Positions 52,251 to 61,535 are shown, counted from the stretch's first letter. The stretch: 64,000 nt of DNA from Bacteroides cellulosilyticus (GCF_020091405.1 NZ_CP081903.1:6324501-6388500), one strand, 5' to 3'. The notes: generated by a model from the sequence alone, not told the origin. Numbers and translations are program-made.

Positions 52251-54887
52251 CTAATATCCTTCGTTTTGCGACATACTTGGATTCACATGCAACTCGCGCA
52301 TGGGAACAGGAAACACCTGTCTCCAAACAGGTATATTCAAAATATCCACTGCAATATTATTACGCTTCAGGAAAGCAAAATAAGTACCTGTCCCTCTTAA
52401 TTCCGATTGCCATACATTCGCCAAACGATGAATGAACTCATCAGAAGTACGAGTGGTAAAAACTGAAGAAGACAGCGATACATTTGAGGGATAAGCCGGA
52501 GATCCTATATTAGCTGTCATCACCTGATTCAAATAATTCTCAGCCTGCGCAGAATTTCCTAAACGAGACTCACATTCAGCCAAACTAAGCAGTACTTCTG
52601 TATAGCTAAAGCAAATATCCGATACCTGTTCAAACTGGACATTCCGATTCGTATCGGAAGCGGGTAATTGATAGATTAAATCTCCCAATTGATATCTGCC
52701 ACTGTCTACAATTCCAGTCAGCATAGATTTAGCCTCAGTTATTTTCCCCTGTTCCATATAAATACGGGCCAATAATAAAGAAGGAAAGTCACGGGAAGGG
52801 AAGAAAAAATCATTCATCACCGACTGTCCATTTATCTCTCCCGGCAAGCGTTCACGTAAGAACAGCAATGGTTCTACAAAAAGCTTTAATACTTCAGCCT
52901 GTGATATTGCAGGCATACTTGTTATTATTCCTGATGGATACTCAGGAAAATATACAGCTTTTCCCCATAAATTAACTTTCTCATAAAATAATATAAAACG
53001 CTGCATATCCAGCAATTTCGTTATAGTTATACTATCCGAAGAAGTCAACTCTTCCTTGCTCGAACGTGGTATTTGCTGATTCATGAATAGAATCATATTT
53101 ACAGCACTATAAAAGGAGCTCCATGCATTTTCTACCTCTCTATTATTTGAGTTCAATGTATGATTTATAAAATCGAAATGCCATTCATAACCTTGTTCCT
53201 TTTCTGACTGCCGGGAATAGAGTTCCTCTTGCGTATACATTTGTTGCAAAACCAAATAAGAATTCTTATAAAGCCCTGCAAATGTTTGTTCGCCGTATTG
53301 AGTCAGACACAAACGTACTACCTTTGTCGGATCAGTTTCTTGCTTGATTATCAGTTTCGCTTCTTTGTTCTCATGCTCTCCATAAATGGTGATTGTAGCA
53401 GAACTTGCTTCCGCACTAACTGCCGGTTCTACCTTTATTTCCAGATACTGGCCATCGTCAGATAAGGTTGCCTGATAAGGAATCCGAGGTTTGTTTTCAT
53501 ACATAAACAAAGGCTCCTTGAAGTAAGTATCTACAGAAACATCATAAATAGGGTCATTCTCCTTGCCTTCCGGCCACAAAAGACTCCACTCCGTCATCTT
53601 CACAGGTACATTGGCATCTACTTTAATACGATAGGTTCCACCCGCCATCGGTACATCCAGCCTTGTCTGTTCTAATTTCACGGATGTAGGTTTTCCTGCT
53701 TGCCAGATTTTCAAAGTATCACATTCCTGACCATTTTTGCTCTTTATCAAGACCCTTCCCCGACGAGGAGCGAATCCGTCATTCCTGGCTGCTTTCAGAT
53801 AGATTTTGCGAAGTTGCAAGCCGCGAGCCGCCGCACTTTCCGTAATCCACTGGCAGGTATCCGCAGGATGTATTTCTACATCGACATTGGCATTTACATC
53901 TATACCTATAATCGTATCATTAGGGGTTTTCAATTCGATATTCTTATTATCAATCACTACTGCATCTTTCTGCGCTTGTATCACAGTCAGTGTATCAGCA
54001 ATCGAAGTATTATCTTTGTTATAGAAAATAATTTTGGCGCGGCGGCTCTCATTCGCCTCATTGGGACTGATTGTATAATAAATGGTGTGACTGGACATTC
54101 CCCGACTCATTGTAGCTTCTTTAATCCAACTCACATCCGGCATGGTTATGCCATACTCACAATTACTACGTAACTCTACCTTAATCGTCTCTCCCCTGTC
54201 GCCGACAGGATATTCATTCTCATTCAACAATATCACATCACCTCCATACTGATAAACTTTTACGGTTTCGGTCAAAGTACCATCAGTGATATATATTTCT
54301 CCTTCACGCTTCTCTCTTTCCCCATTCATCTCTATCTTGAAGCTGATAGTAGAGGCCTTCAATCCGCGAGTAATAGTAGAAGCTGCAGGCTTTATCCAAC
54401 TCTGACAATCATCTGCAATAACAGCTTTATACTCCACATTGGCTTCCACTTCCACATTAATTGTTCCGCCTTCCTGCTTCACCTCCCTACGCTCACTTGA
54501 TATTAGCAAAGCATTTTTCTGCTTTTGCGCAACCATCAATGTTTTCTTGGTCTTACCGGCATTAATGGTAATAGCAACGCTACGTTCATCATAACTATCA
54601 TTATCCTCAACACTGATAGAAATATCCGCCTTCCCGGGACCTCCACTGGTGGGGTAAACCTGATACCACTTTTCACCATTCCGAGTAGTTGCAGTGGTTA
54701 TGTTCCAGTTTTCTGTAGCCGTAAACTCCAAAGACTGAGTACCCGCAGCTGTTGTAAAATTCACACCTTTCTCAAACAGGGTTTCCGTTTCAGGTGGCAA
54801 GGTAATTGTAGTTTCATCTTCTACTTTATCATCACTACAAGCAACTAATAACATCAGGCACGCAATTAGATGCCATGTGTTTTTCAT
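52251..54887 (-). CDS. Tandem BACON-domain/SusD-like fusion lipoprotein
   Basis: ATG 54887 (MKNTWHLIACLMLLVAC) gives a lipoprotein signal; the frame is open 11 codons further. The 878-residue protein begins with four recognisable BACON-type beta-sandwiches of about 90 residues (repeated 'sWI...a...rG.....i.y.i..N....R.a.I.i......d.l.V.Q' pattern) and a divergent fifth. The last ~320 residues look like a RagB/SusD glycan-binding protein: MQRFILFYEKVNLWGKAVYFPEYP, FPSLLLARIYMEQGKITEAKSML, ICFSYTEVLLSLAECESRLGNSAQAENYLNQV, and the closing VPMRELHVNPSMSQNEGY. No SusC lies beside it. I infer a cell-surface binding protein; its partner is unknown. Confidence 0.8.
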   Translation of the reverse strand: MKNTWHLIACLMLLVACSDDKVEDETTITLPPETETLFEKGVNFTTAAGTQSLEFTATENWNITTATTRNGEKWYQVYPTSGGPGKADISISVEDNDSYDERSVAITINAGKTKKTLMVAQKQKNALLISSERREVKQEGGTINVEVEANVEYKAVIADDCQSWIKPAASTITRGLKASTISFKIEMNGEREKREGEIYITDGTLTETVKVYQYGGDVILLNENEYPVGDRGETIKVELRSNCEYGITMPDVSWIKEATMSRGMSSHTIYYTISPNEANESRRAKIIFYNKDNTSIADTLTVIQAQKDAVVIDNKNIELKTPNDTIIGIDVNANVDVEIHPADTCQWITESAAARGLQLRKIYLKAARNDGFAPRRGRVLIKSKNGQECDTLKIWQAGKPTSVKLEQTRLDVPMAGGTYRIKVDANVPVKMTEWSLLWPEGKENDPIYDVSVDTYFKEPLFMYENKPRIPYQATLSDDGQYLEIKVEPAVSAEASSATITIYGEHENKEAKLIIKQETDPTKVVRLCLTQYGEQTFAGLYKNSYLVLQQMYTQEELYSRQSEKEQGYEWHFDFINHTLNSNNREVENAWSSFYSAVNMILFMNQQIPRSSKEELTSSDSITITKLLDMQRFILFYEKVNLWGKAVYFPEYPSGIITSMPAISQAEVLKLFVEPLLFLRERLPGEINGQSVMNDFFFPSRDFPSLLLARIYMEQGKITEAKSMLTGIVDSGRYQLGDLIYQLPASDTNRNVQFEQVSDICFSYTEVLLSLAECESRLGNSAQAENYLNQVMTANIGSPAYPSNVSLSSSVFTTRTSDEFIHRLANVWQSELRGTGTYFAFLKRNNIAVDILNIPVWRQVFPVPMRELHVNPSMSQNEGY

Positions 54888-54989
54888 AAACAATTTTACT
54901 TTCATATATGATTGTTTCATTAATAATCAAGATTTCAAGGTTTTATTCTTCATTTTTCCTCCTCACCTGATTCCCTCCAATACGGAGGA

Positions 54990-54997
54990 CAAAGATA
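54990..54997 (-). promoter_or_regulatory. Putative -7 box of the BACON/SusD-like gene
   Basis: Minus-strand TATCTTTG, a perfect TAnnTTTG, about 103 bases upstream of the ATG at 54887. The implied leader is AT-rich; no -33 element is obvious. Confidence 0.45.
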
Positions 54998-55053
54998 TAA
55001 AGACTTCCATAAAAGAAGATTAAAAGAGGCAGAAAATATACTTTGAAAGCCAT

Positions 55054-55197
55054 TTATTCATCTATTGCATAGCTTTCTCCTGTTTCATAGCCTGATAGAG
55101 TTGCACGAAGTACCTGTATCATATCCTGTCGGAATGATTCCGGTGAAAGTATCGTCAATTTATCCCGATGCCAAAGTAGGTACGTATTCTGACTACC
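55054..55197 (-). pseudogene. C-terminal remnant of a WYL-domain transcriptional regulator
   Basis: Forty-seven codons directly after the rprY stop and in the same frame read GSQNTYLLWHRDKLTILS, then PESFRQDMIQVLRATLSGYE and a short tail to TAA at 55054. The 'W..dkl.iLsPes.r..m...lr..L..Y' pattern is that of the last helices of WYL-domain regulators. No start codon or upstream WYL/HTH part exists in the window: the 5' side is rprY. Hence it appears to be the leftover end of a deleted gene. Read-through of the rprY stop would append it to RprY, which I think unlikely. Confidence 0.55.
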
Positions 55198-55896
55198 TTA
55201 TCGCCCATTGCAGTCATTAAAGGATAATATATACCCTTTCTTCATCAACGATTCTATCTTCACTGAAGGATCATTGCGAAGCGCCTTACGCAAATAAGTA
55301 ATTTGCACATTCAGCGCCAAAGAGTTTGCATAAGAGGCACTGCTCCAAACTGTATTCAACAGCAAGTCACGGTCTACAGCCAAGTTGAGATTCTTCGCCA
55401 ACAAGCGGAGAATCTCTGCCTGACGGGAGGTAATAAGAACCTTATTATTTCCCGTTCGTATTTCATTGGTACTGTAATTGAAGACAGAGTGACCAAAACG
55501 GTAAGTTTCTTCCTCCACCGTATCGGAAAGTTGGGAAGTAAAACGTTCATGGATACGGGCTATAAGTTCTTCCGGATAAAACGGCTTGGCAAGATAATCG
55601 TTCGCACGAAGCTGGAAACCTTGCAGGCGGTCGGCCTTATCGCTACGGTCGGAAAGGAAGAAGATTAGGACATGTTTATCCGTCTCACGGATGCGTTCGG
55701 CCACTTCAAAGCCATTGTAACCGGGCATATTGATATCGAGCAATACCAAATCGGGCTTTACAAGCGGAAACTGTTCCAGAGCAATCGTACCGTTTCCGGC
55801 ATAAGTCACTTCATAGCCTTCCTTCTCAAGAAAGCGTTTCAGCAACATCGAGTACTTCAAATCATCATCGGCAAAAAGTATTTTCAAGGCTTTCAT
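55198..55896 (-). CDS. rprY: OmpR-family response regulator RprY
   Basis: ATG 55896 (MKALKILFADDD) is chosen; ten upstream codons are not conserved-looking. The 232-residue protein has a receiver domain (ILFADDDLKYSMLLKRFL; Asp in LVLLDINMPGYNG; ANDYLAKPF) and an OmpR/PhoB winged helix (YRFGHSVFNYSTNEI, LITSRQAEILRLLAKN, SASYANSLALNVQITYLRKALRND, KGYILSF). It is the partner of the RprX kinase 63 bases upstream, a pair described in Bacteroides for control of envelope, stress and tetracycline-resistance-related genes. The intergenic stretch contains GTTACAAG/GCTACGAG repeats. Confidence 0.9.
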   Translation of the reverse strand: MKALKILFADDDLKYSMLLKRFLEKEGYEVTYAGNGTIALEQFPLVKPDLVLLDINMPGYNGFEVAERIRETDKHVLIFFLSDRSDKADRLQGFQLRANDYLAKPFYPEELIARIHERFTSQLSDTVEEETYRFGHSVFNYSTNEIRTGNNKVLITSRQAEILRLLAKNLNLAVDRDLLLNTVWSSASYANSLALNVQITYLRKALRNDPSVKIESLMKKGYILSFNDCNGR

Positions 55897-55959
55897 ATAG
55901 TTGAATGTTTTTTCAAAGACAAGCAACTCGTTACTTGTAACTCGTAGCTTGTAACTTCT

Positions 55960-57486
55960 TCATTGGGGAATATTAATTTCAATCGTTGTCCCCCTGCCTG
56001 GCTGGCTATTTAAAGAGACACTTCCATGATGCGCTTCTACCAGCAACTTTACATAGCTCAACCCCAGACCAATACCGGGCAACGAACGGTCGGGAAGATT
56101 ACTGCCCCGATAGAACTTATCAAATACACGATTCTGTTCGGAAACCGGAATGCCGATACCATCATCAGACACCCGTATCATTAATTGGTGATCCTGCAAA
56201 AGACAATCTACAACAATATGCACAGACCTGCCCGAATACTTCACGGCGTTCTCTATCAAATTACTGATAATATTGGAAACATGCACCGGATCCGCCGTTA
56301 CCAGAGTCTCCGAACTGAAATGGGTTTCAATAGAAACATCCTTATCCTCAGGAACATGGTAAAGCCGGACAAGCTTTTCCAAACTCGTCTTTATATCAAA
56401 TGTACGGACAGAAAGCTGCGTGTGTTCATCATCGGCACGCGTCATATCACGTAATTTTGAAAGATAGGCCGACAGATTATCCAGCTCGGACATGGAATCG
56501 TGAATCACTTCATCCATTGCTTTCTCGTCTATTCGCATAGACTTGTCATTGAGAAAGGCTATACACATTTTCAGAGCCTGGACGGGACGTTTCAGTTCAT
56601 GTATCATAGTGTTTACAAAGCTTTTTCGCAGTTCGTCTATCCGCCGTTGCTTCAAGATGGTTTTTATCTGAAACAGCAGACAAAGCCCCAGCAAAAAGAT
56701 CAGGCAGGTACTGCCCACTAACTGCCAACCCATACGCACGAGTACCGCATGGGGCGAAACCTTCACGGAAACAAGCACAAACTGGCGTTTCAGGGGATTA
56801 TAAGGATACATTACTTCTATATACGGATTGAACAATGTACCTTGCCGTTTCAGCTCAGCATTCCACCGGTAAATGGAATCTTCGGTAACCACCAGATGCG
56901 TAGTAAACAGTTGATTGTCCAGGCGCATGGCAAGCAAAGAATCAAATTGCTGCAATGCGAAAGGTACATCCAATTCAAGACGATAAAGATTAATCACCGA
57001 ATTCAGATTAGGAGCATCCTTATCGGACATATTAATCTTAAATGAATCCATAACGATGATTCTTTCTTTAGGAATGATACTATCCAACGTCCATTGCTCA
57101 CGCTGTGTTTTCTTTGTTTGGTCATCCACCTTAGCCGAATCTCGCGTCTCTATCTTGAGAGTTTCTACATTCACCCCCATGTTCTCCAGCTCTCTTCCTT
57201 TCAGAGCACCCAAAATCACTTCATCAATGGTGGTGCGGTGTTCCAAATCAATGGATTTGCTCAGCTGATAGAAGAACATATTGGCATTGTTGAGCACCTT
57301 TTTGGGTTGAGGAGTACGGATAGAGTCATACTGTTGAGTGGTCTGCAAGATGCGATCATAAATATCATTGATCTGTTCATCATTCATATACTGATACTGA
57401 TTACGCAACCAGTAGACCTGTCCGCAGGTAATAAGCAGCATCGATACGATGGAGAATATCCAAACGATCTTAATCCGTTGTTCCAT
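55960..57486 (-). CDS. rprX: Sensor histidine kinase RprX
   Basis: ATG 57486 (MEQRIKIVWIFSIVSMLL) is chosen over the upstream in-frame ATG at 57525. The 508-residue protein has an N-terminal membrane helix, a periplasmic sensor of about 230 residues, and a second helix (LVGSTCLIFLLGLCLLF). It then has HisKA with the phospho-acceptor histidine in NTMIHELKRPVQALK and an HATPase with NLIENAVKYS, RVSDDGIGIP, FDKFYRG and GIGLGLSYVK. It is paired with RprY directly downstream. A TATATTTG box lies about 70 bases before the start. Confidence 0.9.
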   Translation of the reverse strand: MEQRIKIVWIFSIVSMLLITCGQVYWLRNQYQYMNDEQINDIYDRILQTTQQYDSIRTPQPKKVLNNANMFFYQLSKSIDLEHRTTIDEVILGALKGRELENMGVNVETLKIETRDSAKVDDQTKKTQREQWTLDSIIPKERIIVMDSFKINMSDKDAPNLNSVINLYRLELDVPFALQQFDSLLAMRLDNQLFTTHLVVTEDSIYRWNAELKRQGTLFNPYIEVMYPYNPLKRQFVLVSVKVSPHAVLVRMGWQLVGSTCLIFLLGLCLLFQIKTILKQRRIDELRKSFVNTMIHELKRPVQALKMCIAFLNDKSMRIDEKAMDEVIHDSMSELDNLSAYLSKLRDMTRADDEHTQLSVRTFDIKTSLEKLVRLYHVPEDKDVSIETHFSSETLVTADPVHVSNIISNLIENAVKYSGRSVHIVVDCLLQDHQLMIRVSDDGIGIPVSEQNRVFDKFYRGSNLPDRSLPGIGLGLSYVKLLVEAHHGSVSLNSQPGRGTTIEINIPQ

Positions 57487-57555
57487 AATTGTTCTTTTTT
57501 TAGTCTCGCTTAGAAAGACTTTCATTTAGTACCGGCAAAGGTAAAAGTTAGCTTG

Positions 57556-57563
57556 CAAATATA
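57556..57563 (-). promoter_or_regulatory. Putative -7 box of rprX
   Basis: Minus-strand TATATTTG (TAnnTTTG), 70 bases upstream of the ATG at 57486. It supports the shorter start, although the longer frame at 57525 would still be transcribed. Confidence 0.45.
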
Positions 57564-57641
57564 AGTACGTGCGAGGCAGATATTATGCATTGAGTAATAT
57601 TTCAGTAATAACTTTCAGCCTCTTCTGAAGTAAAATCCGCA

Positions 57642-57649
57642 TAGTTTTG
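57642..57649 (+). promoter_or_regulatory. Putative -7 box of the GLPGLI gene
   Basis: TAGTTTTG (TAnnTTTG) lies about 52 bases before the ATG at 57701. It overlaps the alternative upstream ATG at 57647, which argues that translation begins at 57701. Confidence 0.45.
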
Positions 57650-57700
57650 CACTACAATATTTGCTGGCAACAGCATGTCAAACCTCTAAAAAGTAAAACT

Positions 57701-58570
57701 ATGAGTACAAGAATTATCTTTCTTAATCTGTGTCTCGCCATGTTGTTCACATCACAGGCAAAGGCACAAATCATCGTTTCTGATGGAACGAAAATCCAAA
57801 ATGATACCATCGGTGAGGCACAGCTCCTTGTGCAATATGAAACGCGCTGTATCAGCAATACGGAAAAGCCGGAAAATGTTACGGAAGAAACTATGATGTT
57901 GGAAGTCGGTAAAAATCTCTCCAAGTTCTATAGTTACACCAAGTATGTTTGCGACTCCGTACTGGCAGTGGACTTCGCCAATAAAGCCTCGCAGGAAATG
58001 ATTAATGAACATCTGAAACAATACGGGACAAGCAAACTGAGCGAACGCACATTCAGAGGTTATCCTGCCGGAAAAGTAACGACTCTCGATGAAATAGCAG
58101 GCATATCCCGCCTGCGTTGTGAAGAACCGGATGAACGTCCGCAGTGGAAGATACTGGCAGAAAACGACAGTATCCTCTCCTACCTCTGCGGCAAAGCCGA
58201 ATGTCGGTTCAAAGGACGGACATGGACAGCATGGTTCACTACAGAAATTCCTGTCAGCGAAGGTCCCTGGAAATTATGCGGACTGCCTGGACTGATACTA
58301 AAAGCCGTAGACAGTGAAGGGCATTATTCATTCACTGCCATAGGTATAGAGCAATGCCATACTGACAGACCCATACTCTTCGATGGAAAGAAGCATGAAC
58401 CGATAAATCGTAAAGCATACAACAAAGTACATGAACGCTATTATGCAGATCCGGTAGGATTTATCACCGGAAGTATGCCAAACGTTACCATCAAAATAAG
58501 TGATGAACACGGTAATGCAACCAAGAACCCGAAGAACATTCCTCATAATCCATTGGAACGGGGTGAATGA
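57701..58570 (+). CDS. GLPGLI-family exported protein
   Basis: A 289-residue protein with signal peptide (MSTRIIFLNLCLAMLFTSQAKA). The defining stretch is TAWFTTEIPVSEGPWKLCGLPGLILKAVDSEGHYSFTAIGI, the GLPGLI family motif, preceded by YRGYPAGK-like and CRFKGRTW segments. Members are periplasmic or surface proteins of Bacteroidetes with unknown function, often beside a large outer-membrane beta-barrel protein as here (58993-61533). Start chosen from the signal peptide and from the promoter-like TAGTTTTG overlapping the alternative ATG at 57647. Confidence 0.88.
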   Translation: MSTRIIFLNLCLAMLFTSQAKAQIIVSDGTKIQNDTIGEAQLLVQYETRCISNTEKPENVTEETMMLEVGKNLSKFYSYTKYVCDSVLAVDFANKASQEMINEHLKQYGTSKLSERTFRGYPAGKVTTLDEIAGISRLRCEEPDERPQWKILAENDSILSYLCGKAECRFKGRTWTAWFTTEIPVSEGPWKLCGLPGLILKAVDSEGHYSFTAIGIEQCHTDRPILFDGKKHEPINRKAYNKVHERYYADPVGFITGSMPNVTIKISDEHGNATKNPKNIPHNPLERGE

Positions 58571-58722
58571 GTTACGAGCTGCAAGCTACAGGCTAATTGT
58601 CAATAATTATACATGCCTATTTTTCTATATTTATCTCCTTATTCTTTATCTTCTGATTTTAATGACTGGACAAGCTGAATTTTGCTGACCCACGCTACAG
58701 TACATTGTAGAGGGGGTAACAC

Positions 58723-58852
58723 CTCCCATTTTAGGGGGGGTTAACTCCCCAGCTGGGGAGTGCGTTACTCCCCGGTTAGAGAGTGCGTTGCTCCCCAGTT
58801 GGGGAATGCGTTACTCCCCAGCTGGGGAGTTAACACCTATTCAACTGGGGAA
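58723..58852. repeat. Array of GC-rich 16-bp palindromes, 23-bp period (array 4)
   Basis: Units start at 58745, 58768, 58791, 58814 and 58837, 23 bases apart. The perfect form ctccccagctggggag occurs at 58745 and 58814; the others are imperfect. A degenerate unit precedes at about 58723. Three of the 7-base spacers are near-identical (tgcgtta, tgcgttg, tgcgtta). The array lies in the 422-base gap between the GLPGLI and outer-membrane-barrel genes. The rest of the gap is AT-rich with no convincing ORF; a GAGTTACGAGCTGCAAGC-type repeat follows the GLPGLI stop. Confidence 0.9.
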
Positions 58853-58992
58853 TTTTCATCTGTAAAGTGATGATATCGGAATATAGATATATATAAGTAC
58901 TTTTTACTATCATATATATATTTATAAAGTCATCATCGGAATAAAAGATGGACTAATAACCGTATCCTTTATTTTTTTAATGAATTGAATAT

Positions 58993-61533
58993 ATGAACAG
59001 ATCAGTTTTCTTTATGGCTTTCCTCTCTTTTCTTTATTTCTCAACAATTAGTCGTGCTCAAACTCTGAGCGGAATAATAACAGATGCAGAAACCCATCAA
59101 CCGCTGGAAGCTGTAATGATTAGTGTGTTACGCGGAAACATGATGATAGATTACACGCTGACCGACACCAAAGGGCAATATTCTCTGCCCTGGAAGCATA
59201 GCGGGACATTGCAGCTTAATGTTTCCCTGTTAGGCTATAAGAGAGAGATGCGCAATATCAGTGCAGCAGGAACCCTGAATATCAACCTACAGGCAGAATC
59301 GATTATGCTAAAAGAAGTACAAATACGTCCCGGACGTATCAATACCCGAAAGGATACGGTAAGATATGACCTGGCACAGTTTGCCTCATCCAAAGATGTA
59401 CACATAAAGGATGTATTAAAGAAACTTCCGGGTGTGGATATAGATGAAAACGGACAGGTAAAGTATAAAGGGAAGGCCATCGACCATTATTTTGTGGAAG
59501 GAATGGATGTGACAGGCGGACGTTATAACCAAATCAACAACAATCTGAGTGCCAAAGCCGTAAAGAGTGCGGAAATCATGGAGAACTATCAGTCGGTAAA
59601 GGCCTTGAAAGGAAAAATTAATTCCGAAGAAGTGGCATTGAACCTGAAACTGGACCCGAAAGCACGTGACCAATGGATAACAAACGGTACCCTGGGAACC
59701 GGATGGAGTGACAACAACGACAAAATCCTGTGGGAAGGCGGACTGAATGCCCTTCAACTGGGTAAAGGAAAACAGAGTGTCTATAATTACAAGACAAATA
59801 ACAATGGCAAGGATCTCAGCAACGAGCAAACAAGACTGACCGGAAATAACCAGCAACAAGTTCCGCTTTCCGGTTTTCTCTCCCAGCCGGGCATCAGCGC
59901 ACCATTAGACAAGAATCGCTTGCTATTCAATGAAACCCACACCCTGAACGGTAACCGCATGTACAAATGGAATGATGACCGCAGCTTGCGCCTGCAAGCC
60001 GGATATACTCATGATCTAATCCAACAGCAACGGGGAAATACCCAAATCTATTATCAACCGACAGATACCATACAAATAGACGAAACCTACCATTATCGTC
60101 TAAGAAGTGACATCGCTAATCTGGAACTGCGTTATGAAGATAACAGCAGCCGGAATTATATATCCAACCGCTTCACCGTAGACGGAGAAATAAATCGCGG
60201 ACGTTCGGAGGAACTGGGACAAACTCTGCAAACTTCACAACTAAGTGCCGGAAACTACTTCAATCTTATCCGGAACCGGGAAAGCGGAACCTGGGAATTC
60301 CGTTCGGCAGCGCAGTATGCTTACCAGCCTGCATCCTTATTACTCGAAGAAGGAAAAAGTAAATTCAACCAGCATAACTTCTACACAGATAACAGTGCCG
60401 CATATCTACGAAAGTATAATGGATTTACCCAACAATATAAAGCAGGAATACAAGGGGAACGGGCTACCCTGAAATATACCCCGGCAGGACAGTCCTATGA
60501 TTTCAATGCTTCGCATCTATCATTATATCTTACCCCCTACTTCCAGCTGAAACGGGGAAAATGGCTGACTACGCTTTCCCTTCCTCTGAAAGCAGAATGG
60601 TATTTCTCACAACAGCGTTCGTTCCTGTTCTTCAATCCGTCCATGTATTTGCGTTATAAACTGGATTATCATTGGACGTTCTCCCTTTATGGCAGTCTGA
60701 AACGTTCAGCAGGAGATTTCTCCGACTTGTATCCGGGACTCTACCAAACCGATTACCGCACCTGGCGAGACGGCAACGGACTTTTCCCTACCAGCACCAC
60801 GCAAACCTACAATCTCTACGGAGAGTACAAAAACACTGTACAGGAATTTTTCATCACCGCCGCACTAACCTACAGCCGCAGCAATCGGAATACCCTTTTC
60901 GAACAGAGTGTTTCCGAAGATGCCATTGTCTACACCCGTCGTGAATTACCGAACCATAACGATAGCTGGAATCTCAGCAGCACCCTGTCCAAAGGTATAT
61001 ATGACTGGCATTTGAAAACCTCACTCACCCTACTACTCAGTCGCAGCAATGGCGAGCAGCTTACCCGCTTGGCTGACAGCGAGGGCAATCAACAAAGTCT
61101 TCTGCAAACCTATCGTTATGATTATCTGAAAGCAGAGCCTAAAATAATCTGGTCGCCCGCAGATGTTTTTGAAGCGGAATATCATGCCACATTAGGCTAC
61201 GGTGGCAGCAAGATAGGAAGTGACCCCCGTCTCACCCCGTTACTGGACTTCGTACAACGATTACATCTCACATTCAGTATCGGGCAAGTAGACCTGCGGC
61301 TCTCCGGCGAGCATTACCGGAATGACCTGGGAGGAAACACACATCTCAACACAGTATTCGCAGATGCATCCCTTATCTATAAAAGAAAAAAATGGAGATT
61401 GGAAGCAACCCTTAACAATCTCTTCAACAAAAAAGAGTATGCTTACACAACGTATTCCGCCACGCAAAGTTACACTTCACGGCTAAATATACGTCCAAGG
61501 GAAGCAATGGTGACAGTCAATTATCAGTTCTGA
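58993..61533 (+). CDS. Outer-membrane beta-barrel protein with N-terminal carboxypeptidase-D-regulatory-like domain
   Basis: An 846-residue protein with signal peptide (MNRSVFFMAFLSFLYFSTISRA). The N-terminal ~90 residues form a CarboxypepD_reg-like Ig domain (LSGIITDAETHQPLEAVMISVL). A plug-like stretch follows (VRYDLAQFASSKDVHIKDVLKKLPGVDIDENGQVKYKGKAIDHYFVEGMDVTGGRY), then about 650 residues of beta-strand-rich barrel ending in REAMVTVNYQF with terminal aromatic Phe. This resembles TonB-dependent-receptor relatives without a clear TonB box. The GLPGLI neighbour upstream is a frequent companion. The substrate is unknown. Confidence 0.85.
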   Translation: MNRSVFFMAFLSFLYFSTISRAQTLSGIITDAETHQPLEAVMISVLRGNMMIDYTLTDTKGQYSLPWKHSGTLQLNVSLLGYKREMRNISAAGTLNINLQAESIMLKEVQIRPGRINTRKDTVRYDLAQFASSKDVHIKDVLKKLPGVDIDENGQVKYKGKAIDHYFVEGMDVTGGRYNQINNNLSAKAVKSAEIMENYQSVKALKGKINSEEVALNLKLDPKARDQWITNGTLGTGWSDNNDKILWEGGLNALQLGKGKQSVYNYKTNNNGKDLSNEQTRLTGNNQQQVPLSGFLSQPGISAPLDKNRLLFNETHTLNGNRMYKWNDDRSLRLQAGYTHDLIQQQRGNTQIYYQPTDTIQIDETYHYRLRSDIANLELRYEDNSSRNYISNRFTVDGEINRGRSEELGQTLQTSQLSAGNYFNLIRNRESGTWEFRSAAQYAYQPASLLLEEGKSKFNQHNFYTDNSAAYLRKYNGFTQQYKAGIQGERATLKYTPAGQSYDFNASHLSLYLTPYFQLKRGKWLTTLSLPLKAEWYFSQQRSFLFFNPSMYLRYKLDYHWTFSLYGSLKRSAGDFSDLYPGLYQTDYRTWRDGNGLFPTSTTQTYNLYGEYKNTVQEFFITAALTYSRSNRNTLFEQSVSEDAIVYTRRELPNHNDSWNLSSTLSKGIYDWHLKTSLTLLLSRSNGEQLTRLADSEGNQQSLLQTYRYDYLKAEPKIIWSPADVFEAEYHATLGYGGSKIGSDPRLTPLLDFVQRLHLTFSIGQVDLRLSGEHYRNDLGGNTHLNTVFADASLIYKRKKWRLEATLNNLFNKKEYAYTTYSATQSYTSRLNIRPREAMVTVNYQF

Positions 61534-61535
61534 AT

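Noticed and set aside
406..58852. The palindrome arrays as CRISPR arrays
   Set aside because: The spacing is 22-23 bases in total with 5-7 base spacers, the repeated units are dyads that vary, and no cas gene is present.
58860..58985. A further palindrome array in the AT-rich stretch before the barrel gene
   Set aside because: There are partial TATATAT and ATCATCGGAATA repeats but no constant period could be found.
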